64,000 nt of DNA, taken from positions 1-64,000 of the forward strand of contig JAJDNO010000005.1 in the NCBI GenBank assembly GCA_022340615.1, in the 5' to 3' direction. Shown here piece after piece: positions 59,391-64,000 of this stretch. The notes under the pieces were generated by a model. That model did no database searches, had not been told where the DNA came from, and saw only the letters and a list, made by a program, of their open reading frames with translations. Position numbers and translations under genes: made by a program. Within the stretch, counting starts at the first letter, position 1, and the number at the start of each line of letters is the position of its first letter. This DNA comes from Gallionella sp. (GTDB lineage Bacteria; Pseudomonadota; Gammaproteobacteria; Burkholderiales; Gallionellaceae).

Positions 59391-60590
59391 CTACAACGAT
59401 TCAAATATACCAGCAGCACCCATGCCTGTCCCGATGCACATCGTCACCATGCCGTATTTCTGCTTGCGTCGGCGCAGCCCATGCAGCAGCGTCGCTGTTC
59501 GGATCGCGCCGGTCGCACCGAGGGGATGGCCGAGCGCGATCGCGCCGCCGAGCGGGTTCACCTTCGCCGGATCCAGCCCGACATCATTGATCACCGCCAG
59601 AGACTGCGCGGCAAATGCCTCGTTCAGCTCGATCCAGCCCATGTCGTCCAGATTCAATCCCGTCTGCTTCAGCACACGCGGGATTGCCTCCTTGGGGCCG
59701 ATGCCCATGATCTCGGGTGGCACACCAGCCACCGTGTAGCCGACGAAGCGGCCGATCGGCGTCAGGTTGTAACGCTTCAGCGCGTTCTCGCTGCACAGCA
59801 GCACCGCGGCCGCACCGTCGGACATCTGCGAACTGTTGCCCGCGGTGACCGAACCGCGCTGCGCAAACACCGTTTTCAGTTTTGCCAGTGCTTCCAGCGA
59901 GGTGTCCGCGCGCGGACCTTCGTCTCGGGTCGCGTCGCGCCGGTTGATTTTCATTTCGCGGCTCGCCAGATCAGGCGCATGTTCGGCGATCTGATACGGT
60001 GTGATCTCGTCGCTGAATTCGCCGTTCGCGGTCGCGCTGATCGCGCGCTTGTGGCTTTCATAGGCGAACGCATCCTGCGCCTCGCGCGACACATGCCAGC
60101 GTTCGGCAACTTTTTCGGCGGTGATGCCCATGCCGAATGCGATGCCGAGATTCTCGTCATGCGCGAATATCTCCGGATTGAACGCGATCTTGTTTCCCAT
60201 CATCGGCACCATGCTCATGCTCTCGGTACCCGCCGCGATCATCACCTCCGCTTCACCCAAACGAATCCGATCCGCGGCCATCGCGACTGCCTGCAGGCCA
60301 GAAGAGCAAAAGCGGTTCACCGTCACGCCTGGTACGCCGTCCGGCAGCCCGGCCAGCAGCAGCCCGATGCGCGCGACGTTCATGCCCTGTTCCGCCTCCG
60401 GCATCGCGCAGCCAACGATCACGTCGGCAATCTGCGAGGTATCGAGCGTAGGCGCCTGCACAAGCACGCTCCTCAGCACATGCGCGAGCAGATCGTCTGG
60501 ACGGGTGTTGCGGAACATCCCGCGCGGCGCCTTGCCGACCGGCGTGCGCGTCGCGGCAACGATGTAGGCTTCCTGGACTTGTTTGCTCAT
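59391..60590 (-). CDS. fadA: Acetyl-CoA C-acyltransferase (beta-oxidation thiolase)
   Basis: 399 residues. Active-site Cys95 in VNRFCSSGLQAV, the conserved His of GGAIALGHPLGATGA, and the second Cys in MVTMCIGTGMG. It thiolytically cleaves 3-ketoacyl-CoA. A perfect GAGGTG precedes the ATG at 60590. It is the likely partner of the dehydrogenase/hydratase at 62912, though three unrelated genes lie between. The symbol follows general similarity. Confidence 0.93.
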   Translation of the reverse strand: MSKQVQEAYIVAATRTPVGKAPRGMFRNTRPDDLLAHVLRSVLVQAPTLDTSQIADVIVGCAMPEAEQGMNVARIGLLLAGLPDGVPGVTVNRFCSSGLQAVAMAADRIRLGEAEVMIAAGTESMSMVPMMGNKIAFNPEIFAHDENLGIAFGMGITAEKVAERWHVSREAQDAFAYESHKRAISATANGEFSDEITPYQIAEHAPDLASREMKINRRDATRDEGPRADTSLEALAKLKTVFAQRGSVTAGNSSQMSDGAAAVLLCSENALKRYNLTPIGRFVGYTVAGVPPEIMGIGPKEAIPRVLKQTGLNLDDMGWIELNEAFAAQSLAVINDVGLDPAKVNPLGGAIALGHPLGATGAIRTATLLHGLRRRKQKYGMVTMCIGTGMGAAGIFESL

Positions 60591-60643
60591 GATGTTCACC
60601 TCTTCGAAAATAATGCGGCAAGCCGCGGATCATTTCTGCTGTA

Positions 60644-61438
60644 TCAACCGCCAAACTTCACGTTCACGCCGGTGAAGAACAGCAGGTCATTGGGTTTGAT
60701 GGGTGTTTCTGCAAGACTGTCATACCGGTCCTGCAACGATACTTTCAGGCTCATGGTATGGTTTATCGCAACCGACAGGCTGGCATCGAACGTCGCGCGA
60801 TATCCGCCATCGCTGTTCAGCCCATGGCTCGCCGCAAGGCGTTGTTTGAATGTGGTCGATGGTGTCAGCGTGTTCGTCGAATCTTCGCCGATCATCGCTT
60901 CTGCCGAATTGAATTTGGTGCGCAGCTGGTTCCTGACCAGAACACCGGGATCGATATATTCGTCGCCGCGATACGAAGCGCCGCCGAAAAGGTCCCACTG
61001 CGTATCGTTCGTGTTGATCAGGTGGTAACCCAGGCCGAGGCTGGCCACGCTGCGCAACCTCAGCAGCCTGATCACGTCGCGGCCGAAATCCAGCCCGGTA
61101 AAGCCGAACATTCTTTTCGAGAGATTGTGGTCGTAACGCGCCCCTGCTGACCACTGGTTCGCCGTCGTGCTGGTCAGGTCTTTGCTTTCGGCGCGCGAGC
61201 CGAGCGCCTGTGCGTACAGCGACCATTTGTCGTGTGCAGTCCTTCTGGTCGCATCCGCGGTCAGACTCAGGCTCTGGCTCCGGGTGTTGCCTGCCGAAAG
61301 GGTTACTGCCAGACCGCCATTGGCACGCCACAAGCCGTCCCTGGGCGGCTCATCCCCCAGTGCGCACGGGCTGCAGACCGTCGCAGACAAGACCATCAAA
61401 TTGACAGGTATGATTTTCCCGAGTGATGCTGACTTCAT
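60644..61438 (-). CDS. DUF481-family outer-membrane protein
   Basis: 264 residues. A signal sequence (GKIIPVNLMVLSATVCSPCALG) precedes a beta-barrel pattern with alternating strands (GGLAVTLSAGNTRSQSLSLTADATRR, LFGGASYRGDEYID, ATFDASLSVAINHTMSLKVSLQDRYDSL, ending in a terminal FTGVNVKFGG). DUF481 proteins (YdiY-like) are salt- or acid-related outer-membrane proteins of unclear function. The start MKSASLGK is chosen; the open frame goes 61 codons further without similarity. Confidence 0.85.
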   Translation of the reverse strand: MKSASLGKIIPVNLMVLSATVCSPCALGDEPPRDGLWRANGGLAVTLSAGNTRSQSLSLTADATRRTAHDKWSLYAQALGSRAESKDLTSTTANQWSAGARYDHNLSKRMFGFTGLDFGRDVIRLLRLRSVASLGLGYHLINTNDTQWDLFGGASYRGDEYIDPGVLVRNQLRTKFNSAEAMIGEDSTNTLTPSTTFKQRLAASHGLNSDGGYRATFDASLSVAINHTMSLKVSLQDRYDSLAETPIKPNDLLFFTGVNVKFGG

Positions 61439-61645
61439 GTATTGAATTTCTCTGAAAGTATTGAAATTGCGCGACTTGCTCCTGCTGAAGCAATATACAT
61501 TAATTCCGCGAGAAGCTCGAACTGCCTTCTTGATGGATAGCGCCGCTCGCAGGGCCATGTCCGAGCAGCGACGGGCATCCGCGGCACTCATTGAATTTTC
61601 CGCTTGCAAAAATATCGGCATGCTAATGAAATGCGCATCGCGATT
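61439..61645. other. Intergenic, nothing recognised
   Basis: About 200 bases between the thioredoxin-TPR stop and the DUF481 start. The DUF481 frame stays open through it, but the encoded residues have no signal or family pattern. It is likely the DUF481 promoter and leader. Confidence 0.4.
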
Positions 61646-62500
61646 TCAGTACAGCAAACCCGACAGCTTGCGCCGGTATTCCGAAACCAGCTCGCCCTGC
61701 CCGCCCAGCAGGTTGAACACGTCGAGCAGCGTCTTGCGCCCGATGTCGTCCCGGAAGCCGCGATCCCGCCGCACGATCTCCAGCAACTGGTCCATCCCCT
61801 CGGCGGCACGATTAGCCGCGATCAGCACGTTCGCGAGCTTGAGTCGCGCTTCGAGATCGTTCTCGTTCGCGCTGACCGCGGCGGCGAGCTTTGCTTCGCT
61901 GTCGCCTTCCGACTTCATTGCCGCCAGCCTGACCTGCGCCTTGAGTTGCAGCACGCGCGCATCCTTCAGCAGGTCGATATCCTTCAGCGTATCGAGCAGC
62001 CGCTGCGCACCTTCCGCATTGTGCTGGGCAAGCAGCAATTCAGCCGCATCCACACGCACCCACTCGTTGTTCGGGTCGAGCTCGGTGGCTTCTGCAAGGC
62101 GCTGCAGCGCAGTATCCACGTCGCCCGAGGCGGCCAGCTGCTGTGCCTCGCGACGCAATTCCTCGGCCGGGCTCGGGATGATCTTGTCCAGCCAGTCGCG
62201 CACCGCAGCTTCCGGCAGCGCACCGGTGAATTCGTTGACGACCTTGCCATCCACGATCGCCTTCACCGATGGTATCCCGCGTACCGCATAGCGCGCCGAG
62301 ATTTCCGGGTTCTCGTCCGAATTCACCTTGGCGAGCTTGAACTTCCCGCCATACTCATCGGCCAGCTTTTCCAGGATCGGTTTGAGCACCTTGCACGGCG
62401 CGCACCACGGCGCCCAGAAATCGATCACCACCGGCTGCTTGAACGAAGCCTCAACCACCTGTTCCTCGAAATCGGCCTGACTCACATCCTGCGCATTCAT
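61646..62500 (-). CDS. cnoX: Thioredoxin-TPR chaperone CnoX/YbbN-like
   Basis: 284 residues. Thioredoxin domain with active-site WCAPCK (Cys33, Cys36) at the N-terminus, then TPR-like helices from about residue 110 (EELRREAQQLAASGDVDTALQRL). E. coli CnoX has SxxC instead of CxxC; here the redox pair is intact. It protects unfolded clients from over-oxidation and hands them to GroEL. CAGGAA precedes the ATG. Follows the GFA gene by 13 bases. Confidence 0.92.
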   Translation of the reverse strand: MNAQDVSQADFEEQVVEASFKQPVVIDFWAPWCAPCKVLKPILEKLADEYGGKFKLAKVNSDENPEISARYAVRGIPSVKAIVDGKVVNEFTGALPEAAVRDWLDKIIPSPAEELRREAQQLAASGDVDTALQRLAEATELDPNNEWVRVDAAELLLAQHNAEGAQRLLDTLKDIDLLKDARVLQLKAQVRLAAMKSEGDSEAKLAAAVSANENDLEARLKLANVLIAANRAAEGMDQLLEIVRRDRGFRDDIGRKTLLDVFNLLGGQGELVSEYRRKLSGLLY

Positions 62501-62513
62501 TTCCTGCTGTTCC

Positions 62514-62870
62514 TCATAACAGATTCTTGCCGTCGAACATTGTTGTCTCCAGCGCAAAGGTATCCACTCCATCCACGCAGCCGAGGTTCACGATGTATTG
62601 CCCCGGACGGCGGGTCGTCTCGCTGAAGGTGTGGATGCCGCAGTTCCTGCAGAAATAGTGTTTCGCCTGATTTTTGCCGAACTGGTAATAATTCAGCGCA
62701 TCATCCTTTGTATCAATCTGGAATTTCTCCCCCGGCACCAGATGCATCATCGCTCCGCGTTTGGAACAGAATGAGCAGTTGCAGCGTATTCCTTTCGTAA
62801 TCGGCTCGGCCTCGAACGAGAACTGGATCGCGCCGCAGTGGCAACTGCCCTTGTATGGCTGCATTACCAT
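62514..62870 (-). CDS. GFA / CENP-V-family zinc protein
   Basis: 118 residues. Zinc-binding cysteines appear in SCHCG (10, 12), RCNCSFCSKRG (30, 32, 35) and YFCRNCG (74, 77), the pattern of glutathione-dependent formaldehyde-activating enzyme homologues. Few of these are proven to act on formaldehyde. An AAAGGGAAA Shine-Dalgarno serves ATG 62870 or 62864. No formaldehyde dehydrogenase is nearby. Confidence 0.9.
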   Translation of the reverse strand: MVMQPYKGSCHCGAIQFSFEAEPITKGIRCNCSFCSKRGAMMHLVPGEKFQIDTKDDALNYYQFGKNQAKHYFCRNCGIHTFSETTRRPGQYIVNLGCVDGVDTFALETTMFDGKNLL

Positions 62871-62911
62871 TTTCCCTTTATCCACGCCATTTGAGTTTGC
62901 TTCAGTTGTTA

Positions 62912-64000
62912 TTAATTCCGCAACGGCTTCCCGTTCTTCAACATGTACTCCACCCTCGCCCTGGTCTTTTCCGTCGCCAGCAATTCCATGAAATTCCTTC
63001 GCTCCAGGTCGAGCAGCCATTGTTCGTCGACCATGCTGCCCGCTTCCACGTCGCCGCCGCACATCGTTTCGGCGATGCGGCAGCCGATGTCGTAGTCGTG
63101 ATCGGAAATGAAGCCGCCTTCGAGCATGTTGACCATCGCGGCCTTCAGCGTCGCGATACCGGGGCGCCCGGCCACCGGTATCTGGCGCGGCGCCAGCGGC
63201 GGACGCCATGCGGTCGCGGTCAGCGCGCGCGCTTCCTGCTTCGCGACATGCAGCAGTTCATGCTGGTTCATCACGATGCGGTCCGACTGTTTCAAATAAC
63301 CCATGTCGCGCGCGAGCTCGGCGCTCTTTGCGACTTCGCCCATCGCGATCTGCTGGAAGTAGCGCTTCAGATGCGGGAAGACGTCGCCGCCGCGTGCCTC
63401 GTTCGCCGCGCGCATCGCCATCTCCTTGCAGCCGCCGCCCGCCGGCAACACGCCGACGCCGACTTCGACCAGGCCGATGTAGCTTTCCAGCGCGGCCACA
63501 ATTCTTGTACAGTGGAGCGGGAATTCGCAGCCGCCGCCCAGCGCCAGCCCATATACTGCCGCGATGGTCGGTACCTGCGCATACCTGAGGCGCTGCGACA
63601 CGTACTGGAACTTCGCGATCACTTCTTCGACACGCGGCACGTTGCCGGTCGCCGCGCTCAGTACCTGACCCAGTCCGCCGCCGCCCGCGACGGTGTATTT
63701 AACGCGGTTCGCCGCGCCTTTCAGCTTGTCGAACAATCCGGCCGACGGCGCGTCGGCGGATTCCTGCACGCCCTGCATCAACTGCAGCAGGTGCGCGCCG
63801 GCCGAGAACGGCGCCTCTGTCTGCCAGATGATCAGCGCGGAGAAATTGGCCTCGGCCTCATCGATCGCGCGCAGGATGCCATCCAGCACCTCGTTGCTGA
63901 TCGCGTGCATCTTGGACTTGAAACTGAGTATCGCGATGCCGTCGCCGGTGAACCACATTCTGACGTCATCGGTTTCGAAGATGGTCTCGCCGTATCGCAC
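62912..64000 (-). CDS. 3-hydroxyacyl-CoA dehydrogenase / enoyl-CoA hydratase, C-terminal part
   Basis: The 5' part lies beyond the right edge; 362 residues remain. They form an enoyl-CoA hydratase (crotonase) domain: SALIIWQTEAPFSAGAHLLQL (oxyanion segment), VYGLALGGGCEFPLHC with the second oxyanion Gly, and the catalytic region VEVGVGVLPAGGGCKEMAMR, followed by a helical tail. The order dehydrogenase-then-hydratase is the FadN/FadB-like type. It hydrates and oxidises fatty acyl-CoA intermediates, with the thiolase at 59391 as likely partner. Confidence 0.85.
   Translation of the reverse strand: MRYGETIFETDDVRMWFTGDGIAILSFKSKMHAISNEVLDGILRAIDEAEANFSALIIWQTEAPFSAGAHLLQLMQGVQESADAPSAGLFDKLKGAANRVKYTVAGGGGLGQVLSAATGNVPRVEEVIAKFQYVSQRLRYAQVPTIAAVYGLALGGGCEFPLHCTRIVAALESYIGLVEVGVGVLPAGGGCKEMAMRAANEARGGDVFPHLKRYFQQIAMGEVAKSAELARDMGYLKQSDRIVMNQHELLHVAKQEARALTATAWRPPLAPRQIPVAGRPGIATLKAAMVNMLEGGFISDHDYDIGCRIAETMCGGDVEAGSMVDEQWLLDLERRNFMELLATEKTRARVEYMLKNGKPLRN

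Overview
The window is a stretch of ordinary chromosome from a Betaproteobacterium. The support is gene order: ribF-ileS-lspA-ispH; tldD/nitrilase/YhdP facing glnE; pncC-recA-recX-alaS; leuC-entericidin-leuD-leuB-asd-fimV-truA; trpF-trpB-trpA-accD-folC-SPOR-cvpA-purF-metZ; and grpE-dnaK-dnaJ. The Nitrosomonadales/Gallionellaceae group is my best guess but I cannot prove it. Most of the DNA is moderately GC-rich and densely coded. I see no IS element, prophage, CRISPR array, rRNA or replication origin.

Layout. 1-2.1 kb is the loosest part: the 5' end of a TolC-type efflux gene running off the left edge, a 44-residue membrane microprotein gene with its own ribosome binding site and terminator, an AT-rich orphan secreted protein, and a tRNA-Thr(CGT). 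2.2-8.5 kb (minus strand) holds ribF, ileS, lspA, ispH and thiO. 8.6-15.3 kb (minus) holds yhdP, a nitrilase-like amidase and tldD. 15.4-23.2 kb (mostly plus) holds glnE, ilvE, a small zinc-finger protein, waaF and a phosphomannomutase/phosphoglucomutase, with a membrane adenylate cyclase on the minus strand. 23.2-30.8 kb (minus) holds a response regulator, alaS, a pyrimidine-dimer glycosylase homologue, recX, recA, pncC and metZ, the last behind a SAM-II riboswitch. 30.9-48.6 kb (minus) is the purF-cvpA-SPOR-folC-accD-trpABF / truA-ecfT-fimV-asd-leuBDC block, interrupted by one plus-strand Kef-type antiporter. 48.7-55.9 kb holds an HD-domain hydrolase, an MFS transporter, a heat-shock operon with sigma-32 promoters, and a type IV pilin accessory protein. 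56-64 kb (minus) holds a dienelactone hydrolase, a DUF190/CrcB fluoride pair, an ATP-grasp-like protein, a chalcone-isomerase-like protein, and a split beta-oxidation locus (thiolase and a partial dehydrogenase/hydratase) with DUF481, thioredoxin-TPR and GFA genes between.

Functionally the window covers amino-acid synthesis (Leu, Trp, Met, branched-chain, the Asp family), nitrogen control (GlnE), tRNA charging (Ile, Ala), DNA repair (RecA, RecX, dimer glycosylase), envelope work (LspA, YhdP, WaaF, FimV, SPOR) and protein folding. I found no wholly new multi-gene system. The most interesting signals are regulatory or small: the SAM-II riboswitch on metZ, a GAAC-N4-GTTC palindrome upstream of recA, two clusters of CCGG-armed hairpins, the 44-codon microprotein gene, and what looks like a degenerate copy of the alaS tail just before the response regulator.
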